DNA of 64,000 bases from Forficula auricularia (GCA_024734495.1 JALMQS010000891.1:434001-498000), one strand, 5' to 3'; shown: positions 1 to 11,194, numbered from the stretch's first letter. Numbers and translations are program-made. Notes: generated from the letters alone by a model not told the origin.

Positions 1-32
1 ACTTTCCCGTCTCAAAAGGTTGCCGACCCCTG
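1..32. mobile_element. hAT-type transposon end, cut by window edge
   Basis: The segment ends with TTGCCGACCCCTG. Its reverse complement, CAGGGGTCGGCAA, is the usual terminus of many animal hAT elements. The next eight bases (33-40, GTCTAGTC) would be the target duplication, but the other copy is outside the window. The rest of the element lies to the left. Confidence 0.6.
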
Positions 33-40
33 GTCTAGTC

Positions 41-200
41 TGATACACAAAGCTCTTCAGAAGTCCCCATAAAATCATCGCCAACATCCTGGAGAACTCA
101 CTTTGCGCCGTGCTATACAAAATCTTCAGAATCGACTTACTGAATGTGTTCGACGAAATGGACACACCTCACTGACTTAATTTTTAAAAAATTAAGATTA
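41..200 (+). pseudogene. Remnant of a DDE transposase C-terminus
   Basis: Joining frames across a small shift gives a tail reading NLQNRLTECVRRNGHTS and then LIFKN followed by a stop. This resembles the end of Tc1/mariner-type DDE transposases, which often finish with a short RL-EC---NG-HL-D-IFK block. No catalytic region is present and the frame is broken, so it is dead. The family assignment rests on this short motif only. Confidence 0.35.
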
Positions 201-210
201 TTCTTTGTGA

Positions 211-1168
211 CGTGACAACGTCTTATAATTCGATGAAGCCGGCTGCACTCTCGAAAAAACATGACTCATCTGAGGCGTTCCATTTAAGGCTTGAAGTGCA
301 AGCGAGAGCGCGTAATGAGCAATGATCTAAGGAGGAACAGCTAGGCTAGAAAAGCAGGAGTGGGGGTGTCTCCAGTCAAGACAGGCATTTCCCCTCCAGC
401 CGCCATCGTGTGAAGGGCACAAAACCTTCTCTTCCCATCTGAACGTATGTTAATAGTATCCATCTTTAAGACAGTTCTTTTTATTATTAACAGTGATAAA
501 AACAAGTTTGATTTTCTTTATATATTTTTTGTTTTTTATTAAAAGTGTGTGTAGGAAAGCCGAATCAATTATTAGAGAGGCGTTAAATGACAGTGGAGGA
601 AAATTTATGAAAAAAAAAATACAATGAAATATATTTGACTAATTCTTTAATGATGGACTTTAATGAATCACACTCGAATATTTTCTCTTCATTAAATAAC
701 CATATTTTAAATAATCTCCCAATGGAAAACCATATAGTATTACTAATTAAAAATATTTCAAAATATTATTTTAAAATAAGATTACACTAGAGTTATGTAG
801 ACAAAAGTAAATCGAAAAGAATATTTTTTAACAAGTTAACCCATTTTCAAGGATATTAAATATAATTAATCGTTTCAACTTTTTCTTACAATCGTACCTG
901 ATTTAAAAACTATATTTTTGGTATTTCTATAATATATATTTAAATTTTTTTACTTGTTTTATAACTTAATTAATTCTTAATCTATGAATTGTGTAAAAAA
1001 CATTGGTTTAATAAATAAATAAAAAATCGGTTGTCTGTAAAGTCGGTTTACTGACGATAGTTGAACGTGACAACGTCATAAGAAAATACCATTCCATCAG
1101 TATTTTCTTATGACGTTGTCACGTTCAACTATCGTGAGTAAACCGACTTTACAGACAACCGATTTTTT
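211..1168 (+). mobile_element. End-hairpin element, copy A (variant interior)
   Basis: The left end (211-330) matches the 5' end of the complete copies at 19962 and 35129, starting GACGTGACAACGTC and including a GC-rich AAGCGAGAGCGCG block. The right end is the diagnostic hairpin (1021-1168): two arms of about 67 nt around a loop of about a dozen bases. The interior (about 335-1020) does not match the other copies and has a GC-rich patch at 350-450. Shared ends with different interiors suggest the ends define mobility. Confidence 0.6.
1021..1168. repeat. Terminal hairpin of end-hairpin element A
   Basis: A near-perfect inverted repeat. The left arm begins AAAATCGGTTGTCTGTAAAG and the right arm ends with its complement. 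Near the tip both arms carry CGTGACAACGTCATAAG, which also resembles the element's 5' end. One arm has TGAG for TCAG, a single mismatch. Confidence 0.85.
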
Positions 1169-1245
1169 ATAAAAAACAACCTTCAAGCTTTTATTAGAAT
1201 ATCAAACGTTTTGGGGGGAAATTCTCCCTTTATCAATGGCAATTT
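1169..1245 (-). other. Decayed hammerhead-like sequence
   Basis: Read on the minus strand it has TTGATAAAGGGAGAA, then a purine-rich block and AAAACGTTTGATATTC. This matches the repeat at 16856-17112. The layout is that of a hammerhead (core, stem II, GAAAC), but the core reads TTGATAA instead of CTGATGA. It is probably inactive. Confidence 0.35.
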
Positions 1246-1765
1246 TAACAAATGTGAAAAAATGTGACGGGCCATAATATAGAACAGACGAAACATTATT
1301 TAATATCAAAAATTTACGAACATAAATATTCAATTAGAAAAAGAAGAAATGTTGAATGTACTATATTCTAATAATAACCTGGGACACAATTTTGATTTTT
1401 CCAATCTCAAAATTTAGCCAAACTTAGAAAAAAGATTAATTTTAGAAATGTTTGAAATTTTGAGCCACAAAAATTAAATTAACAAAACGTCAGATGGAGG
1501 GTTGAAAATCTTTATTTGATGATAAAATTGATAACTAATTAATATTTTATTTCCTTTAATAAAATTAACTTTTCTGAGAAAAATTACCTGGGAGGGATAA
1601 ACAATTTAACAAAAAATTCCACCCCCGCCCGGCAGGAAAAATCAATTGAGTTACTTCTAATTTATTTGAAAATTTCAGCTTTTCAGCTCAACATTACCTA
1701 CTAGTCAAAATTTAAATCGAAATCTGGACTAGTCTAGTTTATATTTCACGATTATTAATATTATT
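1246..1765. other. AT-rich stretch, nothing recognised
   Basis: I see no open frame, inverted repeat or known repeat end here. A G/C run near 1620 is isolated. It lies downstream of the last visible CUB exon, so it may be intron of that gene. Confidence 0.4.
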
Positions 1766-1965
1766 TTTACTAGAAAATCATAAGATGGTGTCATCTATTA
1801 AATCCGATGGAATGGAATATTTTTAATTATATGTCAGGGGGTTGTTTTTCACCCCATCGGGTTCGATTCCCGAGAGGGTGAGAAACAACCCCTCTGACAT
1901 ACAATTAAAAATATTCCATTCCATCGGATTTAATAGATGACACCATCTTATGATTTTCTAGTAAA
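1766..1965. repeat. Palindrome made of two inverted SINE 3' halves
   Basis: Arms of about 90 nt (1766-1856 and 1877-1965) are inverted copies of the same sequence. The right arm contains the tRNA-like B box GGTTCGATTCC and continues with the tail seen in the SINE copies at 2188 and 58421. The structure looks like two SINE tails head to head. Confidence 0.7.
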
Positions 1966-2187
1966 TTTGAATCTATTACCATCGGCAAATTAATATCTTT
2001 CATATTAAATTAGGAAAAGTCATTCCATTGCCCTTCGAATTTTGAATTTCTTCAAAATTCGAAACACTCAACCACCTTTATTTAAATTATATGGCATGGC
2101 TATATGTTTAAATTTAGAATCACTATCTCGCGAAATTTTACAAATTAAGATAACAATCTTTGAGTAAAATATTTTACGCGTTTACAT

Positions 2188-2385
2188 ATGTCAGAGAGGT
2201 TCGTATCCCGCAGGTGAGCCAGATGGCCCGGATTGCTGTTACTGGCACTCGGGTTCGATTCCCGAGGGGGTGAAAAACAACCCCTCTGACATATAATTAA
2301 AAATATTCCATTCCATCGGATTTAATAGATGACACCATCTTATGATTTTCTAGTAAATTTGAATCTATTACCATCGGCAAATTAA
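2188..2385 (+). mobile_element. tRNA-derived SINE, family 1
   Basis: The head contains the B box GGTTCGATTCCC (2252-2263) within a tRNA-like fold that starts near 2195. The body reads AACAACCCCTCTGACATATA and then an AT-rich tail. Related copies are at 58421-58575 (plus), 56985-57122 (minus) and the inverted pair at 1766-1965. No poly(A) or clear target duplication was found. Confidence 0.6.
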
Positions 2386-2621
2386 TATCTTTCATATTAT
2401 TTTTAATCTATTTTCTTAAAATTCAATTTATTAGAAATATTATCGTTATCGAGTCTACTAAAATATTTCCATATTCAAGTATAACATTATCCGAACCTCA
2501 ACTTATTGATAACCGCTTAATTTAATTTCAACAGGTTTCTTTTTCTCTGATAAAAATGACACTTTCAGAAAAAATGAAAATATTTTATATATTTCAAAAT
2601 AAAAAGAAATTTTTAATATAC
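2386..2621. other. Intron of the CUB gene, nothing recognised
   Basis: AT-rich sequence to the left of the last visible CUB exon. I looked on the minus strand for the next expected exon and found none before the window edge. Confidence 0.4.
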
Positions 2622-2750
2622 CTCTCAAATTATTGAGTTCATTGCAATGCAATTGACGTAAACGGATATTCCAAAAGTAATATGCTTCATTTTGTATTAG
2701 TAATGCAACTTTCACCGGTTTCTCCTGATTTGGGTGAACTGCGAGGGTGG
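2622..2750 (-). CDS. CUB-domain protein, exon 3 of those visible
   Basis: This 129-nt exon encodes a segment with VALLIQNEAYYFWNIRLRQL then HCNELNNLR. That fits the part of insect CUB-type secreted proteins that has a WNI-(V/L)-Q-I-C core before a GCLQY motif. The acceptor is TTTATTTCAG and the donor GTATAT follows TTGAGAG. It enters in phase 1, matching the phase at the end of the exon at 2892-3152, and leaves in phase 1. The intron between them is 141 nt. The following exon is probably left of the window. Family membership is inferred from motif recall, but the phase agreement is seen directly. Confidence 0.75.
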
Positions 2751-2825
2751 CTGAAATAAAACAAAACAAGGTCAGTAGCTCTTAGACTAAAATAATCATA
2801 GAAATATTTCAAATGACTAGGGATA

Positions 2826-2858
2826 AAGTCTAGCTACGGTTCGTTACAATTTATTTGA
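2826..2858. repeat. Short near-palindrome, diverged copy
   Basis: Resembles the 33-nt unit at 31634 and 42171 centred on GCAACGATCCGTTGC, with about six substitutions. It sits inside the 141-nt intron between two CUB exons, 33 nt from the donor. Confidence 0.4.
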
Positions 2859-2891
2859 ACATGTAATATAAGTATGTGTGGGTGATCATAC

Positions 2892-3152
2892 TACTGTATC
2901 CAGTTAGCGGCCCACATTGGCCTGTGGTGGGTCCATCGACACTATTCAAAATGAACAGTTGGTCTATATCGCACACTCCGCCCAACTTTCTCGCCAGTTG
3001 GACACGGATATAGTCAATTCGCACAGCACAGATATCCTCTTGGATAGCGATATCATAGTCACAGGCGAGGGAACCCGTTGTAGGAACTGGGAAGCTCGGC
3101 GATTGCAGGTACACGATCGGCTCACTAGTGATATCGCCACAGCTCAACTCAA
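2892..3152 (-). CDS. CUB-domain protein, exon 2 of those visible
   Basis: This 261-nt exon encodes ELSCGDITSEPIVYLQSPSF, a middle part with four more cysteines including DYDIAIQEDICAVRIDYIRV, and ends near QCGPLTGYS. This is the CUB pattern: a C-G opening followed by SP-(S/N)-(F/Y)-P, then paired cysteines and hydrophobic beta strands, in a secreted protein. The acceptor is a pyrimidine-rich tract ending TATTATAG. The upstream exon ends in phase 1, and the joined codon is TTT (Phe), giving CCVF-ELSCG as expected for this family. The donor could be after 2895 or 2892; both keep phase 1, and I chose 2892 (GTATGA). Confidence 0.82.
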
Positions 3153-3224
3153 CTATAATAGATCGAAAAACAAACAAAAAACATGACTTATCATTATCAG
3201 GAATTGGAATTAATGTTTTTAATA

Positions 3225-4949
3225 CAGTACACTCTCGACAATTCGAAATCCAAGGGACTACAAGAAAAATTCGATTTATTGAGACTTCGAATTTTCAAGA
3301 AGTTTGAATTAGGGTCAATCCATTTCAAATCACCCAGGTGATGTTGCTCATGATTTTATATTTTCCTGATTTTTTTATCATGAGTTCCCTATAGGTAGAC
3401 AGTCACAAAACCGTACTTGAAAAAAATTTATATGCCATAGTTTTTTTTGGCAGCCATTTTAAAATGGTGGTTGGGCATATTTTGGTGAAAGGCGTGGTTT
3501 GCGGAAAGTTTAATTGCCAAGTTATTTTTAAAGATAGCAGAATAATTCAAAAACTAGAGTATTCACCATGAAATGAACTTCAGGTATACATTATTTTAAT
3601 TTTTCTATCATGAAAGAGAATCAGTCAAACTATTCCTGAAAAAACTCGGAAAAAATGTATAAATCGTGTTAGGGCTCTCGTGAGGTGAGTGCTGTGTGGC
3701 GCTTTGATGCCGCGCCCCCCATCAAGTCGATGAGGTCCTAACAATCTGTTGAGTGCAGGTTGTAGGTTGCGTGTTCATATAGGGTGTGTGCAGGGGAGGG
3801 GCTGCTGGTTGGCGTTTGGCCCCTCCAGATTCGAATGTCCGAATCCGTTCGTTTGGTCCCTCCAGATTAGAAAGTCCGAATCCGTTCGCTTCCCCAGTCG
3901 AATCGAGTCGCTTTAATTATAGCATGGGTGATAATATCTCACTCATGCAAAAACGACGCAACGATCCGACTGAGTCATCTAGCGGCCGTGTCTCAAGGCT
4001 CGTCGCCATGAGCAAGAGCGGACCGCTACAAATCGTTACTTTTTAAATCCATAAATTTTTATGAAGAAAAAGAGACTCACTAATAATAAGTTATTTCTGT
4101 GTTGTATACTTATATAACTACCTGCAGTATAAGTTGTAGTTCTGGGAATGCACTCATTTTTTTTCTAGAGCTTTTCAAAAATGACCAAAACCCTTTAAAT
4201 GTCTATTTTCACAGGTCAATATCTGAAAAGGGAGTGAATGAAAAAAATTGAAAATTTTACATAATGTTCGTTATACAAATAGGAATATCTCACAAAAAAA
4301 TTATGACTGATATTCAACTACATTTAGAGTAATAGAGCAGTGAATTTCAGTAAAAACGCTACCCTGCTACACGATCATGCAGTGTCAAGCTTGCAAATAA
4401 GGGCTTGAAATTATTACAATTGACATTAGTCGAATGATGATTAAATCATACATACTATAAATGAACAAATATTTCTTAATTTAAATAAAAATGGCCAGTG
4501 ATAACAATAGGAGTTCTGATTCTTTAACTTGATTTACCGATACATTTGTTGTACTACACTTGCGTACAGAATACACACAATCAGAGGCGTAGCAACGGGG
4601 GGGGGGGGGGTGTCAGAATTAATGAAAATGATGAGAGAAGGAGTTACACTAAAAAGGTGCATCCCCTAAAGGCCTAAAAATATAAAATCATGAGCAACAA
4701 ATTTTATTTATATTGGGCGATTTGAAATGGATTGACCCATTATCAAGAGGAAAGAAAAAATTCGAATTATTAAGAGTTTTTATTATATTTTTGAAAATAT
4801 GTATGAACTTAACATAAATTTTATATATAGCCTCAAGTAAAAAAGTAAAAATAATTAAAATCAAAATACTCAGCATTTTTTTGATTTACCAAAGTTAACA
4901 GCTGAATAGTTCGAATTATCGAAAAATTTTAATTATCGAGAGGCGACTG
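3225..4949. mobile_element. pogo/Tigger-like transposon with insertion
   Basis: The left end is CAGTACACTCTCGACAATTC and the right end is the complement of CAGTCGCCTCTCGATAATT. Both are flanked by TA (3223-3224 and 4950-4951), the target of Tc1/mariner and pogo elements. Most of the interior is another element at 3314-4741. No pogo transposase frame remains. Confidence 0.65.
3314..4741. mobile_element. TIR element nested in the pogo-like element
   Basis: The left end GGGTCAATCCATTTCAAATC is matched by its complement at 4719-4741. The flanks read ATTA on both sides, suggesting a 4-bp duplication. The interior has a GC-rich patch at 3668-4046 with an 86-codon frame I do not recognise, and a run of 13 G at 4598 after AGAGGCGTAGCAAC, a hAT-MITE-like end. 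The superfamily is unknown. Confidence 0.55.
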
Positions 4950-5246
4950 TATCTACACTGTATTCAAAAGAATAGGCTTAGAACGACCTAAACCTTTTAA
5001 TCGATTTCTACGAAATTTCGCATATGCATCCTAACGACCTTATGAAAATGGCTCGCTATATGTGAAATTGATAGTGGTCAGAAATAGTTGGGGGAGGGGG
5101 ATCAAAAATATTTTCTAACAAAAAGCTGATATCACATACTACTAAAGGGGATTTGAGAGTCGGCGGGATGGAGAGTGGTTGGAGATGGAGGAGAGGGAGT
5201 GTTCAAGTGACGGGGGGGGGGGGGGTCCAGGGGACGAAGCCCTTTG

Positions 5247-5285
5247 GCTAGCAAGAGGACCACCGAAGGCGTGCCTTGCAGCTAG
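5247..5285 (+). mobile_element. Helitron-like 3' end
   Basis: A short hairpin pairing GCTAGCAAG with CTTGCAGCTAG ends in CTAG followed by T, as Helitron 3' ends do. A 13-G run lies just upstream (about 5210). I could not find the matching 5' end; the copy is probably truncated. Confidence 0.4.
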
Positions 5286-5291
5286 TTTCTA

Positions 5292-5987
5292 ATAAAATAG
5301 TCTCAAAATTAAAAGGAGAAATTATTAATTGGTAATGGGCCCAAAATTAATTAACATAAAACCATAAACTTATAACATTCAGATTTATATAGTACTTACT
5401 AGAAAAGATATTTGCCCTAATCATTTTTTACTGAAAAGTTTAAAAAAAATAAAATAAAATATTAAATTTGAAACTATATTTCAAGATTTCCTGAAAAATA
5501 ATCACCATTTTAGTCTATTTTCGACTCCATTTTCATTAGATATAAATTGTTTACCTGCAAACTTCCTGATTGAATCTTTCAAAAATATAATTTACAAAAA
5601 ATAAAAAATTATTTCTCTCACCATGAGGTAAAAAAATAAAAAGTTCATATTTTTTAACTAGCAATCTTCATCTAATAAATTTAAAATATTTATTATTTCA
5701 GAAATTAAAACTTCTTGATGTTTTATAATTAGGATTTAAAACAAAAATTCTGAACAAATAGAAATCAAAGATTTTATTATGCTATCCCATTTTTTATTCT
5801 TTTCTTGATTGATTATAGTATCTTTATTTTGGAGTTTTTTTTTTTTTTTTATTAATAAAAACACTAGAATTAGTATATTTTTTATATGCGGCCCGAGGCA
5901 ATTTTTTTCTTAAAATGTGGGCCATTTAAGCCAAAAGTTAGATCTAGATGCTAATAATCCTATCCCAGAAAGACATTATTAGCATAA
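5292..5987. other. AT-rich stretch, nothing recognised
   Basis: No frame, repeat end or palindrome was seen. There is a T run near 5830. Confidence 0.4.
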
Positions 5988-7082
5988 TCTATATATATAA
6001 AATTCTTTGCCCGTTACACTCACTCACTCATCATCAAAACAGCCAGAACCACTGGACATAGAAATATGAAATTTGTAGAGGATATTACATCTATGACATA
6101 GGGGCTCACTAAGAAAGGATTTTTCGAAATTCGACCCCTAAGGGGGTCAAAGGGGGCAAAGTGTCTTTTCACTGATTATGCGATATCTCTTAAGGACCAT
6201 AAAATATCTACTTGCTTTTTACTCATAAAAATACTAAATTAAAATATCTAAAAACTAATTTCAGGATTTTTTGAAATTCGATCCCTAACGGGGTCAAAGG
6301 GGGCAAAATATCTTTGCAATGTGTTTCCACTAATTATACATTTTCAATTAAGAACGATAAGATATCTAATTGATTTTTACTTAATAAAATTCTAAATACA
6401 AATATCTAAAAAGTAATCAAAATTGACTGTATTGGGGCGAGGGGGGGGGGGGGGGGCAAATTAAAGAAATTTTTAGCTTTTTAGTACATTTACTCTTTAG
6501 AAAACTGTGGATTATTTATTTGCAAATATATAAAAAATAATTTCAAGATTTTTCGTAATCCGACCCCCCCTCCCTCAACTATCCAAAATGTGAGTGGGGG
6601 CAAAAATTAATACTCTCTCCGATCTTGATCAAATTTTGTAGAGTTATTCTTTATTACTTTAAGCAACTATTCCTGTAAAATCAACTATCAAAATTGACTG
6701 TATGGGGGCGAAGGGGGGGGGGGGGGGGCAAAATATAGAAATTTTTAGTTTTTTTCTACATTTACTCTTTAGAAAACTGAGAGTTATTTATTTGCAAATA
6801 TCTAAAAAATAATTTCAGCCTCCCAAAATGTGAGTGGGGGCAAAAAAATAATACTCTCTCCGATCTATATATTATATTAGATCAAATTTTGTAATGTTAG
6901 TTTATAAGACTATATAAAATGTATGCTGTAAAAATCAATAGCCAAAATGAGTGCGTGGGGGCGAAAGAGGTAATGAATTTTGGAGAACTAAAAATCACAT
7001 TCTGAGACGCCGCCCGCCAGGGCCACCTGCCCGGAGGGCCGAGCTGTAGAGGGCGTGCCGAAGGCACGCCTGGAGCAGCTCG
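5988..7082 (+). mobile_element. Non-autonomous Helitron
   Basis: It starts TCTATATATATAAAATTC directly after an A and ends in a GC-rich hairpin (7040-7082: CGAGCTG, then GGCGTGCC GAA GGCACGCC, then CAGCTCG) followed by T. That fits Helitron insertion between A and T without target duplication. The interior has internally repeated AT-rich blocks and two poly-G runs (about 6440 and 6712). No helicase or Rep frame is present. Confidence 0.65.
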
Positions 7083-7706
7083 TATTATATAAATCAGACA
7101 TTTGTCCTGAACTCTTAAATACTAACAAATGGCCTGTTATGGGTTCTTTGAATTGCCCCTAGGGGATCGCACAGCTCACGATTCCTCTATCTTGTTGCCC
7201 AATGTTAAATGGGAATATATGAATAGTCTCTATTAAATTTCAACTCTTGGAAACGAGAATATTAAAAGAATGAAAAGTTTTGTTCAGCTATATTTATGAT
7301 TAGCCTTCTTCGATGAGTTTATCGAAACAAAAACATTCATCGATAAACTGGAATCGTGACTTTTAAATAAAATAAATCAATTATTCCAATACAAGATGAC
7401 TAAGAACTTGTTGCCCGGGGCGCTCCTGTTCTCTTGGTCAGAAATAATAATAAATAATTTTTTTTTATCTAAAATTTAATTTTTAATTCCAACTCATATT
7501 CATTTCTTAAAACAAATATGTTTTCACATTTCTTGAAATTCCATTAATAAAGAGGGAAATTATCACGAAATGTTTCAAGAAAAAAATGACACTGCCCTGG
7601 TTAAAAATTTTAATTTATATATTAGATATAGTGTGCTTGACGAACTAGATTTACCGGGCTGCGTGATGAATATTGAATTCACTCAAAAATTTGTTTTATT
7701 TTTATT
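7083..7706. other. AT-rich stretch with a hammerhead-like scrap
   Basis: Mostly unrecognised. At 7530-7572 the plus strand has ATTCCATTAATAAAGAGGGA followed by CGAAATGTTTC, similar to the decayed hammerhead family at 16856 and 1169. Confidence 0.3.
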
Positions 7707-7707
7707 A

Positions 7708-8456
7708 CTTTACCATAAAGGGTATGGTCAAGTATTGTAATCGTGCATGAAAAAAGTGGTTTTTTTTCCTTCTTTTTTTTCGAAATATCTCAAAAACGGC
7801 TTAAACTATTTTGATTAAAAAAATTGGTGAAACCAGGGCATTTCGATATATAAAAAAGCCCTAATAAGTAAACATCGAAAAAATTATATTTTTCGAGATA
7901 ATAATTGTTTTGTCAAAATGTCTGTTTGTCTGTGCGTTACAAAATTTTGTGGACGAGCTAGCTCAAAAACTAGTGTGAATATCGAATCCAAATTTCACAC
8001 ATTGTTTTGGTCCATTGAGATTAAGAGCTGATTAGATTTTGGTGCATATCGACCTAAAACCAAGGGGGTGTGGAGGGGGGGGGGGGTTAAAAATTAAAAA
8101 TCTAGGCCGTTTGAGCAAACTCAACCAAATTTTGTATACATAATCAGTGGGATCCCAGAAGTCTAAAAATGCAAAAACTAACCGCCCAAAATGGTGGGGG
8201 GTGTAGGGTCAAAAAATGAAAATCTAGGCTCTTGTACCAAACTCAAACAAATTTTGTATACATAATCAGTGGGCACACAGTAATCTAAAAATGCAAAAAC
8301 TAACCGCACAAAATGGGGGGGGGGAGTATAGGGTAAAAAAATGAAAATATAGGTTCTTGTACTGAACTCAACCAAATTTTGGATACATATCATTGCGACC
8401 TCAGTTTGTATGGTAAAATCAAGGGGATGGCCACATCAGAACACGTCAGCTTATTT
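7708..8456 (+). mobile_element. TTTACCATAC-bounded repeat, copy 1
   Basis: The left part reads TTTACCATA then GGTATGGTCAAGTATTGTAA. The right part has TGTATGGTAAA followed by GGATGGCCACATCAGAACAC. The middle carries two to three diverged units of about 100 bp around CCAAATTTTGTATACATAAT. Other copies are at 13318, 34221, 44226 and 50566. No coding capacity is seen. The inverted TTTACCATAC/GTATGGTAAA near the ends suggests a non-autonomous DNA element. Confidence 0.6.
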
Positions 8457-8639
8457 TTATTCCTGTTTAGAAATGTCTGAAAAATGAAGATATCATTATT
8501 TTTTTTGGATTCCGATAGCCTCGATAAAGCGAACAAAGAAGTTCGTATAAAGCTCGTTCTGGTATGAGCTAAAATGTTCTCAAGAAAATATTAGATTTTT
8601 AACTTTTACAAATTCTGCTGAAAAATCAGAAAAATTCAA

Positions 8640-8990
8640 ATCTTTATATAATATATAGATGCTCTTAAACACTCATAGCTAGTGAGCTGAAATTTGGTAC
8701 ATAAGAGGGTTTTTTTTATAATAAGTTGCACTGTTATGTTAGCTTTCAATTTTCTATATCTCAAGCTATTTGCTAACAAATAAATGGCCGAATCAGCGAA
8801 ATTTGCGGAGAGCGTACCAAATCTTGAAAAAGTATTCTTTAGACTGGTCGTTAAAAATTAAATTTTTTCCGACGACCCCTAAAAAACTTCCTTTTGATGA
8901 AAAAACGCAAGTAATTTTTTTATTAAAAACAACACAAAACGATCTAAGCTCATTTTTTGATAAAATCATGTTTTTTTGGAAATTTCTTAT
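8640..8990. repeat. Inverted copy of 12230-12600
   Basis: CTTTTGATGAAAAAACGC and the following 100 nt read as the reverse complement of 12470-12590. A short TAAA run ends the block at 8993-9012. Unrecognised repeat family. Confidence 0.5.
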
Positions 8991-9285
8991 CACAAATAAA
9001 TAAATAAATAAAGGATTGTAACAACACTATAGTCAATGATTTGTACAGTACAACTAAGAGAAATTTCGCGACATATTTTTATAGAACCTATAGACTTATG
9101 AAAAGGTCGGTAATTTAATAAATATAGATAATGATTGTACAATGTACATTAACATGTTAGCTAACTTACCGATAGGAAATTTACTTGGGAAATTAATTCA
9201 AATTTATTGATGAAAATAATAATAATAATAATTTAACATTGTTAATAATATACAATTATCATAAAATTATTATTATTGGATATCT

Positions 9286-9371
9286 CAACCAAAACATTCT
9301 GTGAAAAAACAGGCCAAGTTCGAAAAAGTAGTGAAATCTAGTGTGTAGCCAAATTAAATTCGCCAAAAATA
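9286..9371 (+). repeat. Left arm of an inverted pair with 11786-11875
   Basis: CCAAAACATTCTGTGAAAAA and the rest of this 86-nt arm match the complement of 11786-11875 with few differences. The pair encloses the mariner copy and the foldback beside it. Confidence 0.7.
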
Positions 9372-9411
9372 ATTAATTTCTTGATTAGTTTTTGAGAATT
9401 TTTAATTTATA

Positions 9412-9934
9412 TATACAGGGTGTCCCAAAAGTCAAGGATCAAACGTGAACACGAAATAGGTGAGTTCAGGATTGTCCAAAATAAAAAAAATTAATAAAAC
9501 TCTCTTAGTTTTCGAGTTATGGGCATTTTTTTGAAAACCGTGAAAAATCGCTACCCTGCTCTAAATAGTTGAATGCTGTGGCTACGAATTTTCATATTTT
9601 ATAATTCTAATTTTTGTTACGGAATCCTGAATAATACTGCTATCGTCCACAAAACAGAAAATAACTAAGAGTATTATACTTTTTGAGAAAAAATATTTTT
9701 GTCAGATTCATGTGTCAAAAAATTTTAATCAGTTAACTTTGACTCTTGATATCTTAAAAAAACTGTATCAAACAATAATGGAAAATTATCTAAAAAATTG
9801 ACGGATTTAATCAAGATTTCAAAATGGTATAAAACATTCCACTTTTTTAAAAAACAAAAACTAATATTTGCATTTTTATGCGAAAGGAACTAATTTCAAA
9901 ACACAATTCGTAATTGGCTAAAGGATTATTATCC
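9412..9934. mobile_element. Probable DNA-element end (ACAGGGTGTCCC)
   Basis: It begins ACAGGGTGTCCCAAAAGTCA, a start seen in many insect non-autonomous elements; related ends are at 31000 (minus) and 61930. The matching right end was not found. The rest is AT-rich without frames. Confidence 0.35.
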
Positions 9935-9935
9935 A

Positions 9936-11194
9936 GGTGTATAACCTTAAATCCGCTGTTTGCTCATCGATGGCGCTAGTGCTCGTATTGAACTACCATG
10001 GACACGCCATACATTTTATTTCATGAGTTTAACGTCTGACAACATTAATCAGTGATCATTGTTAACAATTTCATAACACAAAGTCTGTTTTTCCTTGGGT
10101 AATCATGTCCAGTTTTGTGCCAGAAAAAGAGCATATGCGGGAAGCTCTGCTTTTCTGCTTCAGTTTGAAGAAATCTGCTGCCGAATCGCATCGAATGCTT
10201 GTGGAGGCCTATGGCGACAGTGCTTTATCGGAAACGACCTGCAGGGATTGGTTTCGGCGGTTCAAAGATGGCAATTTTGACCTGTGGGACAAGAAGCGTG
10301 AAAATCGGCCCAAGAAGGTTGAGGACCATCAATTGCAGGCTCTTTTGGACGAGGACGATACGCAATCGCAGAAAATGCTTGCCGAGCAATTGGGTGTTAC
10401 TCAACCAGCCATTTCTAAGCGGCTACGTGCTATGGGAAAGGTTCAAAAGATCGGAAAATGGGTGCCGCATGAATTGAACGACAGGCAGATGGAGCGACGC
10501 CAAAACACATGCGAAATCTTGCTTGCCAGACAAAAAAGAAAGTCGTTCCTGCATCGGATTGTGACAGGCGATGAAAAGTGGGTATATTTCGAAAACCCTA
10601 AACGCAAAAAATCATGGGTTGAGCCCGGCCAACCATCAACATCTTTCTCAAGACCAAATCGCTTCGGACGGAAGAGACGATGCTGTGCGTTTGGTGGGAT
10701 CAGCAGGAATCGTTTACTATGAGACGTTGAAACGCCGACGGCTCCCACCAACAACTGATCAAATTGCACCGTGCTCTGCGTGAAAAAAGACCGTATTATC
10801 AACAAAGACATGAAAAGCTGATTTTCTCCACGACAACGCACCATCGCACACGTCAAAAATGGTCCAAAATTACATGGAGACACTCAACTGGGAGCTGCTA
10901 CCCCATCCCGCTTATTCACCAGACTTGGCCCCATCAGACTACCACCTGTTTTCGTCAATGGGCCACGCGTTCGCTGAGCAGCACTTCGATTCATACAAAG
11001 ACGTCCGAAAATGGCTTGATGAGTGGTTTGCCTCAAAAGAGAAGGGATTTTTTTGGCGTGGTATCCACAAATTGCCCGAGAGATGGGAGAAATGTGTAGC
11101 TAGCGAGGGCAAGTACTTTGAATAAATTTGATTTTGCTTACTATGAAAAAACCATGTTTTTTGATTTAAAAACAGCGGATTTAAGGTTATACAC
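9936..11194 (+). mobile_element. mariner element, inactive
   Basis: Terminal inverted repeats GGTGTATAACCTTAAATCCG (9936) and its complement (ending 11194) are perfect over at least 25 bp. The right flank is TA; the left flank is CA, a mutated TA. The length of 1,259 bp is normal for mariner. The single transposase gene inside is frameshifted. Confidence 0.92.
10105..11125 (+). pseudogene. mariner transposase, frameshifted
   Basis: The first 190 codons are intact: a paired helix-turn-helix region (residues about 5-55 and 75-112, the second with LAEQLGVTQPAISKRLRAMG), the linker motif WVPHEL (119-124), and the first catalytic aspartate in TGDEKW (D156). The reading frame then changes at about 10675, 10705, 10750 and 10825. 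The second aspartate is in HDNAPSH (about 10829) and the third in PSDYHLF, 34 residues apart, the D,D34D spacing of mariner. The C-terminus ends in KYFE. At least four indels make it inactive. The start is the ATG giving MSSFVPEKEH, typical for the family. Confidence 0.93.

Noticed and set aside
3786..4046. 86-codon GC-rich frame as a possible host exon
   Set aside because: It sits inside a nested element, lacks splice signals on good positions and has no known motif.
10443..10883. 146-codon minus-strand frame opposite the mariner transposase
   Set aside because: It is the antisense shadow of a recognised transposase and has no motif of its own.
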